NCBI GenBank assembly: GCA_016293535.1
Contig: JAEDEB010000017.1
Coordinates: 1 to 38,340, forward strand
Direction of reading: 5' to 3'
Source of the DNA: Bacteroidales bacterium
Lineage (GTDB): Bacteria; Bacteroidota; Bacteroidia; Bacteroidales; UBA932
DNA length: 38,340 nt
Below the pieces are notes generated by a model. It saw nothing but the letters and a program-made list of their open reading frames with translations, searched no databases and was not told where the DNA came from. Below are positions 8,033 to 17,246 of this stretch, in pieces. The stretch's first letter is position 1, and every line of letters begins with the position of its first letter. Made by a program: the position numbers and the translations under genes.

Positions 8033-9802
8033 ATGAAAAAATCCTTTTTCAGCGCTCTGTTCATCGGAGCAATCACGACAGTTTCAATGGTGGCTGTGCA
8101 GTCCTGCAACAGCGACATTGAGGATCTCAAGACCAGAGTTTCAGTCCTTGAAGGAATGACAAAGGAACTCAAGGCTGATCTCCAGAACGCAATGGTCACC
8201 GGTTCGACCATCATCACTTCTACCCAGGCAGCTGACGGTACCTGGACCCTTACCCTCAGTGACGGCAATGTCATAGTAATCAAGCCGAGTTCAGGCTCCA
8301 CCGGTTCGACCGGCGAAGGCTCTTCCGGCTCTACAGTTACTGTAACCGAGACTGCGGATGCTTTCGTCATCACTGTGGATGGAGATACCTATGCTATCCC
8401 AAAGACTTCTTCAGCAGCAGTCAATTCACTCGTATATGTCCCTGAGTATGAGGATGGACTTGTTCTCCTCGGAAATGATGGCGCAACTGTTTCCCTCCTT
8501 GCCACACCTAAGCTCACTTCCAACCAGATTGCAAACTCGGTATTCGAGATTGCAGATGCGAGGGCTGTCCTTACACGCGCAGGTGAGGGCCTCCTCAGGG
8601 TTGCGGGGGTCGAAGCTGATGGTGACCTTCTCAAGGTCAGCCTCAAGGGGCTCAAGGTTGAAGCAGGCAAGAAGTATGTGGTTGCAGTGAAGGCTACCGT
8701 TGACGGAACAGCCATCAGCTCCAACTACTTTACAGTTGCTGTTTCAGAGGACTTCTCTTTCGTGTCTGAGGCTCTCGAGGCTCCTGTTATGAAGGAGGGA
8801 ACTACTCTTACCGACCTCGGTTCCGGTTATCACAGGGCTCTTATCCCTAACTCAGCAGTACTTTTCCTCACAGGCTTCAACCTCAAGGACTACTTCCAGA
8901 GCCTCCCTGCCGGCAACATCGCATTCGAACTTGCGCCTGCAGTAGAGCAGAACAGCAAGGGTCAGGAGAAATATGAGCTCCTCAAGAACTCCCTCAAGGC
9001 TGACGGTACCTTCAAGTTCGCAGGCCGTCCGGGCACCGACTTCTTCGATGAGGCAAAGAACGGTATACTCATCTACATGACTGCAGACGACGTTGTCAAG
9101 AACAAGATATTCTGGCAGATCGACAACCCTATTCCGGGACTCGGCCTCGGAAACCTCAAGGAAGTATTCGGAGATGCCCCTCATATGGAGTACGGTTATA
9201 CAGACGGTGTTGCGAATGACGACCCTTCACAGCGTTACCTTGCTCCTGGCGAGAACAGGATACATTTTGCCGAGCTCTTTGCAAATTATGAGGACCTTCT
9301 CGGCCTTCGTCATGACGGTGGCAAGTTCGTTACCGCATGGAACGATGACAAGATGAAGGCGATGGTAGGTGACGAGGATGTCTTCTACGTGGACGGCAAC
9401 GACCTCGTGCTCGGTGACTACGGAAAGGCTCTCTGCACCAACTCCCGCGGCATACTCTGGCAGAGCACCCAGCCGTCCATCATCTCTTCCAACAGAAGGA
9501 ACCTCACCGAGGAGGAAAGGGCAGTGGACGTTTGCGGAGGTTCATGCAACGGTGAAATCATCCAGGGCTATGACGGCATCTCCGGTGACGAGTTCCGCAA
9601 TACCTTCGGAGTATACTTCGACGAAGTGAAGGGCGACCTCGTGACTACTGCAGACTACAAGGGCAACGGCTTCCGTATCGCCATCGGTCTCCGCTTCGAA
9701 TACGACTACGGTGCTGAGGTAATCTCCAGCGGAAACCTCTGCTACCTCTTCTTCAACCGTAGGGTGAGCGCTCCGGGCGTTGTCGATCCTGCCGCAAGAT
9801 AG
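8033..9802 (+). CDS. DUF4988/PL29-N-type surface lipoprotein, putative glycan-binding
   Basis: This is a 589-residue lipoprotein with lipobox VQSC (Cys25) and an acidic mature start (NSDIEDL). Residues ~27-55 form a short heptad-like coiled coil (DIEDLKTRVSVLEGMTKEL). A beta-rich stretch follows with the DGTWTLTLSDGN repeat seen in DUF4988 proteins (also called PL29-family N-terminal domain), then a Gly/Ser/Thr linker (residues 86-101) and about 480 residues of unrecognised, mostly beta sequence. No catalytic motif is visible. It is the first gene of the unit, 37 bases before susC. SusE/F-type glycan-binding lipoproteins usually follow susD, so the position is unusual. I infer a surface glycan-binding or capture role. 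The N-terminal family call is moderately sure; the function of the remainder is unknown. Confidence 0.7.
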   Translation: MKKSFFSALFIGAITTVSMVAVQSCNSDIEDLKTRVSVLEGMTKELKADLQNAMVTGSTIITSTQAADGTWTLTLSDGNVIVIKPSSGSTGSTGEGSSGSTVTVTETADAFVITVDGDTYAIPKTSSAAVNSLVYVPEYEDGLVLLGNDGATVSLLATPKLTSNQIANSVFEIADARAVLTRAGEGLLRVAGVEADGDLLKVSLKGLKVEAGKKYVVAVKATVDGTAISSNYFTVAVSEDFSFVSEALEAPVMKEGTTLTDLGSGYHRALIPNSAVLFLTGFNLKDYFQSLPAGNIAFELAPAVEQNSKGQEKYELLKNSLKADGTFKFAGRPGTDFFDEAKNGILIYMTADDVVKNKIFWQIDNPIPGLGLGNLKEVFGDAPHMEYGYTDGVANDDPSQRYLAPGENRIHFAELFANYEDLLGLRHDGGKFVTAWNDDKMKAMVGDEDVFYVDGNDLVLGDYGKALCTNSRGILWQSTQPSIISSNRRNLTEEERAVDVCGGSCNGEIIQGYDGISGDEFRNTFGVYFDEVKGDLVTTADYKGNGFRIAIGLRFEYDYGAEVISSGNLCYLFFNRRVSAPGVVDPAAR

Positions 9803-9839
9803 TTCAACTGCAGAAAGTATAATTTGACCATATTCCGAT

Positions 9840-12800
9840 ATGAATCATAAATCAACAGGCAGGAATATCCTGTCCCGCACCAGAAGCGTTCTCCTCGGAG
9901 TCCTCTTCCTGATGCTGGCCATTCCGGCAGCCGCGCAGCAGCGTCTCGTACAGGGCGTTGTCACCGACTCGTCGAGTGAGCCGCTCGCGGGAGCCAGTGT
10001 CATCGTGACCGGTACCACCAGAGGTACCGTCACGGACATTGACGGAAAGTTCCAGATCAACGCAGCTCCAACGGAGAAGTTGACAGTGAGCTTCCTCGGC
10101 TTCCAGGATGCCGTAGTTGCGGCATCTGCCACACAGCTCAGCATTGTTCTCAACAACGACGGCAACTTCCTCGAGGAGACCGTGGTCGTAGGTTACGGCG
10201 TACAGAAGAGGGCTACACTCACGGGTGCCGTCTCTGCTGTCACCAACAAGGAAATCGTCGCAACCAAGAACGAGAACGTGATCAATATGCTTTCCGGTAA
10301 GGTTTCCGGTGTCCGCATCACCCAGAACTCCTCACAGCCGGGTGAATTCGACAACAGGATCGATATCCGAGGCATGGGTTCCCCGCTCATCGTGGTGGAC
10401 GGCGTTCCGCGTGACCAGAGCTACTTCTCCCGTATGGACTCCAACGAAATCGAGAGCGTGTCCGTGCTCAAGGATGCATCAGCAGCCGTATACGGTGTGC
10501 GTGCAGCCAACGGTGTAATACTCGTGACCACCAAGCACGGTTCATCCGCTACCGAGGGCAAGTTCGACATCGACTTCTCCGCCAACGTGGGTATACAGTC
10601 CTTCCTCTATGTGCCCCAGACTGCCGATGCAGCAACCCACATGATGCTCATCAACGAGAAGCAGGACAACGGTTTCAACACCAACTACCCTGTACAGGCA
10701 GTCCACAAGTACCAGTGGGAGAACATTCTCCAGTACTCTTCAGGAGAGAAGCCGAGCACATACTGGACTGACGAGCTCTTCAACAAAGTGGCTCCGCAGC
10801 AGCAGTACAACCTCTCCCTGAACGGAAGTTCAGACAAGATTGACTACTTCTTCAACATCGGTTACCTCGACCAGGACGGTTCCTACAAGAGCGGTTCCCT
10901 CAACTACAACCGCTGGAACTTCCGTACCAACATCGACGCCCGCATCACAAAGAGACTGCGCGCAAGCGTTCAGTTGAGCGGTTATGCCGACAACAAGAAC
11001 CAGCCGAACACCGGTATCTGGACAGTGTACAAGAAGGCTTGGACCTACCGTCCTACTTCCCCTGCGTGGATAGACGGTGACCATAGCCTCCCTGCGTACG
11101 ACGACGATATGCTCGAGGCCGAGAACCCTGTTGCGACTACGGATGCGAACTTCACCGGTTACCGCAATGAGAAGCGCTACAACTTCAACGGCAGCCTCGC
11201 CCTGACCTGGGACATCCCGGGTGTCGAGGGTCTCAATGTCCGCGCTTTCTACAGCTACGACTACTACACGACCAACAACACCGAGTTCCAGAAGACTTAC
11301 AACATATACAAGAAGCGTGACGACGGCAGCCTCGAGTCCTACATCCAGAACTCCCCGGGTACTGTCAACAGGAACACCTCTCCAAGCACCACCAATGTGC
11401 TCCAGCTCTCGGTGAACTACAACCACACTTTCGCAGAGAAGCACAATGTGGCAGGTATGGTGATGTACGAGGAGTCCTACAACCAGTGGGACAGCTTCTA
11501 CGCCCAGAGGCAGACTTATCTCAACAGCGAGTACCTCTTCGCAGGCGAGTCAGAGAACCAGGTAGGTTCGATGTACGGTGTCGGTGACATCACCCGCCGC
11601 GCATTCATCGGCAAGTTCGACTATGACTTCGCAAGCCGCTACATCGTGGATTTCGCCTTCCGTGTGGATGCATCCTCCCGCTTCCCTAAAGCAAGCCGCT
11701 GGGGCTTCTTCCCTTCGGTTTCCGCAGGCTGGCGCATCAGCGAGGAGCCTTGGGTAAAGGACAATGTCGACTTCATCACCAACCTCAAGCTCCGTGCTTC
11801 GTGGGGACGTATGGGAGATGACGCAAGTGCCGGTACCTATCCTGCAACAGTCGTAGGTTACAACATCGACGCGAACAACTTCGGTTGGTTCTATGACCAG
11901 GGTATTCTCATGACCGGTGTCACCCCGACCTCCATCCCTAACCCTAACCTCACCTGGTACACTTCCGACACCTACAACGTCGGTCTGGACTGGAACCTTT
12001 GGCAGCAGAAGTTCGGAGGTACGGTGGAATTCTTCAAGCGTGTCCGCAGAGGTCTGCTCGCAACATCCTCCGCAGTACTTCCGGGCACCGTTGGTGCATC
12101 AATGCCTCAGGAGAACATAGAGAGCGACACCACCTTCGGCTACGAAATCGAACTCTCTCACCGCAACCGCGTGGGTGATTTCAACTACTGGATATCCGCA
12201 CAGATTTCCGCCACCAAGAACCGCTGGGTATACCACCTCGATTCCAAGGCAGGAAATTCCATGGAGAACTGGCGCCGCACCAACGTTTCCGGACGTAACA
12301 AGGACATATGGTTCAGCATCAAGGAGGCAGGACGTTTCACCGACTATTCCCAGATTCAGAACTACGACCTCACAGGAACAAACTACGGTCAGGGCACCCT
12401 CCCGGGCGACTACTACTATGAGGACTGGAACGGTGACGGCATAGTCGACGGATCCGACTCACATCCTGTCGCAACTTACAATCTTCCTGTATTCAACTAC
12501 GGTCTCACCGCAGGTCTGGCCTGGAAGGGAATAGACTTCACTATGGTATGGTCCGGTGCCGCTGGCATCTACAACCAGTACTCGGAGGTCTTCACCGAGG
12601 TGGGCCCGTTCAACGGCGGAGCAGTCCTCGACTTCTACACCGACCGCTGGAGAGTTGCCAACATAGGTGACGATCCTTTCAATCCTCACACTGAGTGGGT
12701 TGAGGGATACTATCCTGCGACTGGACACAGCTTCAATACAGGTACTACTGGAATCAAGGATACTTCATACATTCGTCTGAAGTCCCTCGAAATAGGTTAC

Positions 12801-13013
12801 ACCTTCCCTAAGAAGTGGATGAACGCTGCCAAGATAAAGGGCCTCCGCGTTTACTTCAACTCTTACAACCTCCTGACCTTCAGTGGGCTCAAGTATATTG
12901 ACCCTGAGCGTCCAGGTACCAATGGCGGTGTCAACACCTCTTCCAACAGTATCCTCTTCTACAATTACCCTGTTAACCGCACCTTCAACTTCGGTGTGAA
13001 CATCAAGTTCTAA
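9840..13013 (+). CDS. SusC/RagA-type TonB-dependent outer-membrane transporter
   Basis: This 1057-residue protein has a type I signal (cleavage likely after AIPAAA, ~residue 32). A carboxypeptidase-D regulatory-like domain follows (~36-108), with SSEPLAGASVIVTGT and TDIDGKFQI. The TonB-box-like segment EETVVVGYG is at 112-120. The plug domain (~120-240) has the SusC-type stretch VLKDASAAVYGVRAANGVILVTTK in split form, and the 22-strand barrel ends in FNFGVNIKF with the terminal aromatic residue needed for outer-membrane assembly. It imports oligosaccharides using TonB-derived energy and pairs with the SusD protein 13 bases downstream. The imported glycan cannot be read from sequence. Confidence 0.97.
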   Translation: MNHKSTGRNILSRTRSVLLGVLFLMLAIPAAAQQRLVQGVVTDSSSEPLAGASVIVTGTTRGTVTDIDGKFQINAAPTEKLTVSFLGFQDAVVAASATQLSIVLNNDGNFLEETVVVGYGVQKRATLTGAVSAVTNKEIVATKNENVINMLSGKVSGVRITQNSSQPGEFDNRIDIRGMGSPLIVVDGVPRDQSYFSRMDSNEIESVSVLKDASAAVYGVRAANGVILVTTKHGSSATEGKFDIDFSANVGIQSFLYVPQTADAATHMMLINEKQDNGFNTNYPVQAVHKYQWENILQYSSGEKPSTYWTDELFNKVAPQQQYNLSLNGSSDKIDYFFNIGYLDQDGSYKSGSLNYNRWNFRTNIDARITKRLRASVQLSGYADNKNQPNTGIWTVYKKAWTYRPTSPAWIDGDHSLPAYDDDMLEAENPVATTDANFTGYRNEKRYNFNGSLALTWDIPGVEGLNVRAFYSYDYYTTNNTEFQKTYNIYKKRDDGSLESYIQNSPGTVNRNTSPSTTNVLQLSVNYNHTFAEKHNVAGMVMYEESYNQWDSFYAQRQTYLNSEYLFAGESENQVGSMYGVGDITRRAFIGKFDYDFASRYIVDFAFRVDASSRFPKASRWGFFPSVSAGWRISEEPWVKDNVDFITNLKLRASWGRMGDDASAGTYPATVVGYNIDANNFGWFYDQGILMTGVTPTSIPNPNLTWYTSDTYNVGLDWNLWQQKFGGTVEFFKRVRRGLLATSSAVLPGTVGASMPQENIESDTTFGYEIELSHRNRVGDFNYWISAQISATKNRWVYHLDSKAGNSMENWRRTNVSGRNKDIWFSIKEAGRFTDYSQIQNYDLTGTNYGQGTLPGDYYYEDWNGDGIVDGSDSHPVATYNLPVFNYGLTAGLAWKGIDFTMVWSGAAGIYNQYSEVFTEVGPFNGGAVLDFYTDRWRVANIGDDPFNPHTEWVEGYYPATGHSFNTGTTGIKDTSYIRLKSLEIGYTFPKKWMNAAKIKGLRVYFNSYNLLTFSGLKYIDPERPGTNGGVNTSSNSILFYNYPVNRTFNFGVNIKF

Positions 13014-13026
13014 AATGATTGGGATT

Positions 13027-15024
13027 ATGAAAAAAAGCTTTTTCCTGATTCTCGCAGCTGCCGGCCTTGTGGCAATGTCGGCCTGCAATCCGATTGACTT
13101 GGAGCCTAAGGGTATGCTTGACGAGGCTACTCTCTTCAACTCGGACTATGGCGTCAAGAAATACCTGGCAGCCATCTACAACGACCTTCCTATCGAGGAT
13201 TTCACATACAAGGCTGCAGGTGACGGCCACAAGGGTTACGCTGTGAATAACCAGGCAGGATACCACGGTGGAAACCGCTGGGAGGCTCTCAAGGGCTACT
13301 CCAGCACCATCACCGCAGAAACGGCAGGTCGTGGAAACGAAGATACCGCAGGCGCGTTCGGCTACTGGCCGTATGCGATGATACGTAACATCAATACCTT
13401 CATCAACAACCTTCCTCAGTACAAGGACAACTTCGATGAGGCTACCTTCAACGATTATCTCGGCGAGGGACATTTCCTCAGGGCCTACTACTATTTCGGC
13501 CTCGCAAAGCGTTACGGCGGCGTGCCTCTCATCGCGGAGGCTCAGGACCCTACCGCTGACGTCGAGACCCTCAAGGTTCCACGTGCGACAGAGTACGACA
13601 CCTGGAAGTTCATCCACGATGACCTCCAGTTCGCAATCGACAACATGAAGGACAGGAACACTCCATATGGACGTGCGAGCCGCTATGCCGCAGCTGCCCT
13701 TATGTCGAAGACCATGCTCTTCGCAGGTTCCGTGGCTAAGTACAACGGTTCCGTGGGAATTACCGGTGAGGCTACAGAGAAGGGCCTTATGGGTATGGAC
13801 CCTTCCTGCGCCGAGGAGTTCTTCCAGTATGCCTATGACGCCTGCAAGCTTATCGAGCAGAGCGGATATTTCTCCCTGCACGACGGTGCCGACAAGGAGA
13901 AGGCATATACTGAAGTATTCATCGAGCAGACTTCCGAGGATATCTTCGTAAAACTCTACGGAAACAAGGAGACCACTCCTTGGAACATGTCCCTGAACCA
14001 CTGCTGGGATGCCCTCACTCTTCCGAGCTCACCGGGAATGTCAACCTTCGTGGGCGGCGTAATATGGCCTACCTGGGACCTTGTCAGCCTCTATGAGCAT
14101 CCTGCTCTCGTGGCTGAGGACGGTACCCCTGTACGCTTCAACAGCCTTTCGGAATTCTGGGATACCGATGAGATGGAGCCCCGCTGCCGCGCCAACTTCT
14201 TCTTCTCGGGTATGACTGAGCCTGTCACCAAGACTGTAATCAACACCCAGGCCGGTGTCTACTCTTCCTTCAACCTCAAGGCTGACGACCCTCAGGTTAC
14301 TCCTGACACCAATGTCGAGACCGATTACACCAAGGCAAACCGCAAGATGGCTTCAAGCGTCGGTAAGGTCGAGGACTTTGCTGGATACAAGGGCGTCCAG
14401 ATCAACGGTCTGCAGGGCGTGGCTACCGGAGTCGGTGATGAGGGATATACCTCTACGGGTATCATTATCCGCAAGTATATGAACTACAACGCGACCACCG
14501 ACCAGAGGGGACTCTTCCTCAGCGAGCAGTCCTACAAGGTCTTCCGTTACGGCGAGATACTCATGAACCTTGCCGAGGCCGCTTACGAGCTCGGACTTGA
14601 GACGAACGATGCAGCCCTCAAGGCAGAGGCTTTCAACTATGTCAACATGATAAGAAACAGGGCAGGTGCCCATCCTCACGAGATGGTTGCCGATCCTGCG
14701 GATGTCGGAACCGAACTCTACGGATACGAGCTTGACGAGAACCTCCTCTTCATACGTCAGGAGCGTCAGCGCGAGCTCTGCCTCGAGAACCAGACCCAGT
14801 GGGATCAGCGCAGGTGGCGTATCGCCCACTCTCTCTTTGCTGACGGATATCTTCCTAAGGTTCTCTTCGGCTACAAGGTTCTTGCTGAGGACAAGTACAT
14901 CTTCCTCAACGAGGCTGAGCGCTTCGGCCGCAGACTCACCTTCAACAAGAGAAGCTACTATGAGCAGATTCCTGGAGGCGAGATCAACAAGAACGACAAA
15001 CTCATCCGCAACGACGGTTATTAA
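13027..15024 (+). CDS. SusD/RagB-type starch-binding-like surface lipoprotein
   Basis: This is a 665-residue lipoprotein (lipobox AMSAC, Cys20). An in-frame ATG 12 bases upstream at 13015 would add four residues before the charged MKKS start; I prefer 13027. SusD hallmarks: a mature start CNPIDLEPKG, N-terminal TPR-like helices with FLRAYYYFGLAKRYGGVPL (~155-175), a C-terminal helix with NMIRNRAG, and the closing segment IRQERQRELCLENQ then WDQRRWRI. It acts as the lid and glycan receptor of the SusC channel. Insertions between the helices probably make the substrate pocket. It follows susC by 13 bases and precedes the DUF3823 gene by 14. Confidence 0.95.
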   Translation: MKKSFFLILAAAGLVAMSACNPIDLEPKGMLDEATLFNSDYGVKKYLAAIYNDLPIEDFTYKAAGDGHKGYAVNNQAGYHGGNRWEALKGYSSTITAETAGRGNEDTAGAFGYWPYAMIRNINTFINNLPQYKDNFDEATFNDYLGEGHFLRAYYYFGLAKRYGGVPLIAEAQDPTADVETLKVPRATEYDTWKFIHDDLQFAIDNMKDRNTPYGRASRYAAAALMSKTMLFAGSVAKYNGSVGITGEATEKGLMGMDPSCAEEFFQYAYDACKLIEQSGYFSLHDGADKEKAYTEVFIEQTSEDIFVKLYGNKETTPWNMSLNHCWDALTLPSSPGMSTFVGGVIWPTWDLVSLYEHPALVAEDGTPVRFNSLSEFWDTDEMEPRCRANFFFSGMTEPVTKTVINTQAGVYSSFNLKADDPQVTPDTNVETDYTKANRKMASSVGKVEDFAGYKGVQINGLQGVATGVGDEGYTSTGIIIRKYMNYNATTDQRGLFLSEQSYKVFRYGEILMNLAEAAYELGLETNDAALKAEAFNYVNMIRNRAGAHPHEMVADPADVGTELYGYELDENLLFIRQERQRELCLENQTQWDQRRWRIAHSLFADGYLPKVLFGYKVLAEDKYIFLNEAERFGRRLTFNKRSYYEQIPGGEINKNDKLIRNDGY

Positions 15025-15038
15025 CAGATCATACCATT

Positions 15039-15779
15039 ATGGAAATGAAAAAGATATTCAATGTCATCATCGCTGCCCTGTCGCTTGCCGCCTTCTGCTC
15101 CTGCATGCAGATAGACAACTTCAAGGAACCTGATGCAAGGGTTTACGGCAATGTCATAGACAAGACAACGGGCAAGAATATGCTCGTGGACAACGGCGAT
15201 ACGCACATCCGCATCTGGGAGATGAGTTACAGCACGAATCCCACCCCGCAGGACCTCAATGTCAGGGAGGACGGTTCGTTCAACAACAACAAGCTCTTTG
15301 CGGGTACCTACGACATGCTGCCTCTTGACGGAGCGTACTGGCCTTGCGATACAACCTACAATGTAAAGATAGGACGCAAGGGCACGAAGGTGGATTTCGA
15401 GGTTGTTCCTTACCTCCATCTGGTGGACTTTACCGCGACTCTGGACGGGCTCAATCTTACCCTCAGCTGCAAGCTTGAGGCTCCTGTTATGGAGAACCTC
15501 CCTCAGGTTGTGGAACTCAGGCCTTTCCTGAGCCTCAACAAGCACTGCGGCGCAGGCAACAAGATTGACTACTACAACACCGATACCTACAAGATTTCGG
15601 TGAGGAAGGCATGGACCAAGCTCGATGCTGACGGCGACGGCGTCAGCGACAGCGAGTTCACGGTAACCGTTCCTGTGAAGGCCGGCTACACCTACTGGTG
15701 CAGAATGGGCGCACAGGTCAACAATACCTACAAGAACTACAACTATTCCGAAGTGGTCAAGATTGAGATTCCACAGTAA
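15039..15779 (+). CDS. DUF3823-type lipoprotein, putative surface glycan-binding accessory
   Basis: This is a 246-residue lipoprotein with lipobox FCSC; a second ATG at 15045 would give 244 residues. The first half has the DUF3823 pattern: a mature acidic start (MQIDNFKEPD), then ARVYGNVIDKTTGK and FAGTYDMLPLDGAYWP, an Ig/CnaB-like fold. The second half is another beta domain with an acidic DADGDGVSDSE loop that could bind calcium. DUF3823 proteins are typically encoded right after susD and are thought to bind glycan at the surface. Its stop codon overlaps the next start by one base (TAATG), which suggests translational coupling to GH99-like copy B. Confidence 0.85.
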   Translation: MEMKKIFNVIIAALSLAAFCSCMQIDNFKEPDARVYGNVIDKTTGKNMLVDNGDTHIRIWEMSYSTNPTPQDLNVREDGSFNNNKLFAGTYDMLPLDGAYWPCDTTYNVKIGRKGTKVDFEVVPYLHLVDFTATLDGLNLTLSCKLEAPVMENLPQVVELRPFLSLNKHCGAGNKIDYYNTDTYKISVRKAWTKLDADGDGVSDSEFTVTVPVKAGYTYWCRMGAQVNNTYKNYNYSEVVKIEIPQ

Positions 15780-17242
15780 TGGGAAGAGCCTTTCAGATAC
15801 CGCTTGCGGCACTGGCAATACTCATCCTCGGGGGTTGTAACCCCGAGGATGATATTCCCGGCCGCATCGAAAAGCCTCAGGAGCCCGAGAAGTACAACGA
15901 TCTCGGCTTCGCTGCCCATAAGGACGGGGAGCCTTTCGATACCTACGAGGGTCTCGTGATGGCTGGTTACCAGGGATGGTTCGGCTGTCCGGGTGACGGC
16001 TGCAGTCACGCCGAGCACGGCAACACCCAGTGGTACCACTACCGTGAGAATGATATGTTCAAGCCGGGTGTGCTCCAGAATTCGATAGATTTCTGGCCGG
16101 ATATGACCGAATACGAGAAGAAATACGACACGGCATTCAAGCACCCTGACGGATCCACGGCCCAGGTGTTCAGCTCCTATGACGAATCCACTGTCCTGCT
16201 CCATTTCAAGTGGATGAAGGACTACGGTATAGACGGAGTGTTCATGCAGCGCTTCGTAGGAGAGGTTGTGAACAATCCTGACGGCAAGGACCATTTCAAC
16301 AAGGTGCTTGCTTCTGCAATGAAGGCTTCGAATCTCTATCAGAGGGCAATATGCGTGATGTATGACCTCGGCGGTTTCGAGCCTTCGAAGAACAACACCG
16401 TTGAGGCGGTACTCGCCGATACGCGCGAAATCGTCCAGACCTACAATCTGATGGACAGAACGGTTCAGAAGTACTATCTTCACCACAACGGAAAGCCTCT
16501 CATAGTCCTCTGGGGTGTGGGCTTTGCGGGCAAGAAGGAGTACAGCACTGCCGACGTCACCAGTTTGGTCGAGGGGCTGCAGGAGATGGGCTTCAGCATC
16601 ATGCTCGGAGTTCCTACCTACTGGCGCGAAGGACGCAACGACACCGAGTCCGGCTCTGCCCTGAAGAACCTCATCAAGAAGGTCGACGTCATAATGCCGT
16701 GGTTTGTCGGACGTTACGGTCCTGACAGCTATGCTTCCTTCTCCCCTCTGGTAAAGGCGGATGTGGCCTACTGCAAGACCAACAATGTCGGCTATGCTCC
16801 GCTCTGCTTCGTGGGCTCTTCCGACAGGAACATGCACCCGAACAACGGTTATGCACCGCGCAACGGCGGCCGTTTCTTCTGGGACCAGGCCTACTCGGCA
16901 ATCAGTTATGGTGCGAAGATGCTCTACGTCGCGATGTTCGACGAAATCGACGAAGGTACGGCGATTTTCAAGTGCTGCAACTTCAAGGATGTGCCGAGCA
17001 ACGTGCCGGAAAAGGACTACTATGTCCTCTACAGGAACGGGGGCTATTCCCGCCGCACCACAGCTTATACCGGAGAACTCGGGGACAACGACTGGTGCAG
17101 GCTCGCTTCGGAACTGAACATCTGTTTCCAGGGCATTGAGGATGAACTCCCTACGGATCATTACCTCTGGCTTACCGGACAGGCAGGAGCTATGCTCAGG
17201 GGTGAAATTCCTCTGAAGAGTTCCCTCCCGACAAGAAAATGA
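15779..17242 (+). CDS. GH99-like (GH71/GH99 superfamily) surface lipoprotein, copy B
   Basis: This is a 487-residue lipoprotein with lipobox LGGC (Cys20) and acidic start NPEDDIPGRI. It is a close paralog of copy A. Identical stretches include HKDGEPFDTYEGLVMAGYQ, YQRAICVMYDLGGF and DHYLWLTGQ. The candidate catalytic motif is DEIDEGTAI, with E389 and E392 matching the GH99 glutamate pair. A Cys/His insertion after QGWF (C70, C75, H77, H80) corresponds to that of copy A but with different spacing. The ATG overlaps the DUF3823 stop codon. The acidic residues after the lipidated cysteine suggest surface display, so it may make the first cuts in the polymer next to SusCD. The reaction type is inferred from family resemblance only. 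Confidence 0.8.
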   Translation: MGRAFQIPLAALAILILGGCNPEDDIPGRIEKPQEPEKYNDLGFAAHKDGEPFDTYEGLVMAGYQGWFGCPGDGCSHAEHGNTQWYHYRENDMFKPGVLQNSIDFWPDMTEYEKKYDTAFKHPDGSTAQVFSSYDESTVLLHFKWMKDYGIDGVFMQRFVGEVVNNPDGKDHFNKVLASAMKASNLYQRAICVMYDLGGFEPSKNNTVEAVLADTREIVQTYNLMDRTVQKYYLHHNGKPLIVLWGVGFAGKKEYSTADVTSLVEGLQEMGFSIMLGVPTYWREGRNDTESGSALKNLIKKVDVIMPWFVGRYGPDSYASFSPLVKADVAYCKTNNVGYAPLCFVGSSDRNMHPNNGYAPRNGGRFFWDQAYSAISYGAKMLYVAMFDEIDEGTAIFKCCNFKDVPSNVPEKDYYVLYRNGGYSRRTTAYTGELGDNDWCRLASELNICFQGIEDELPTDHYLWLTGQAGAMLRGEIPLKSSLPTRK

Positions 17243-17246
17243 GACT

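Noticed and set aside
13003..14001. Minus-strand open frame of 332 codons opposite SusD
   Set aside because: The SusD frame is certain; the antisense translation shows no protein family features.
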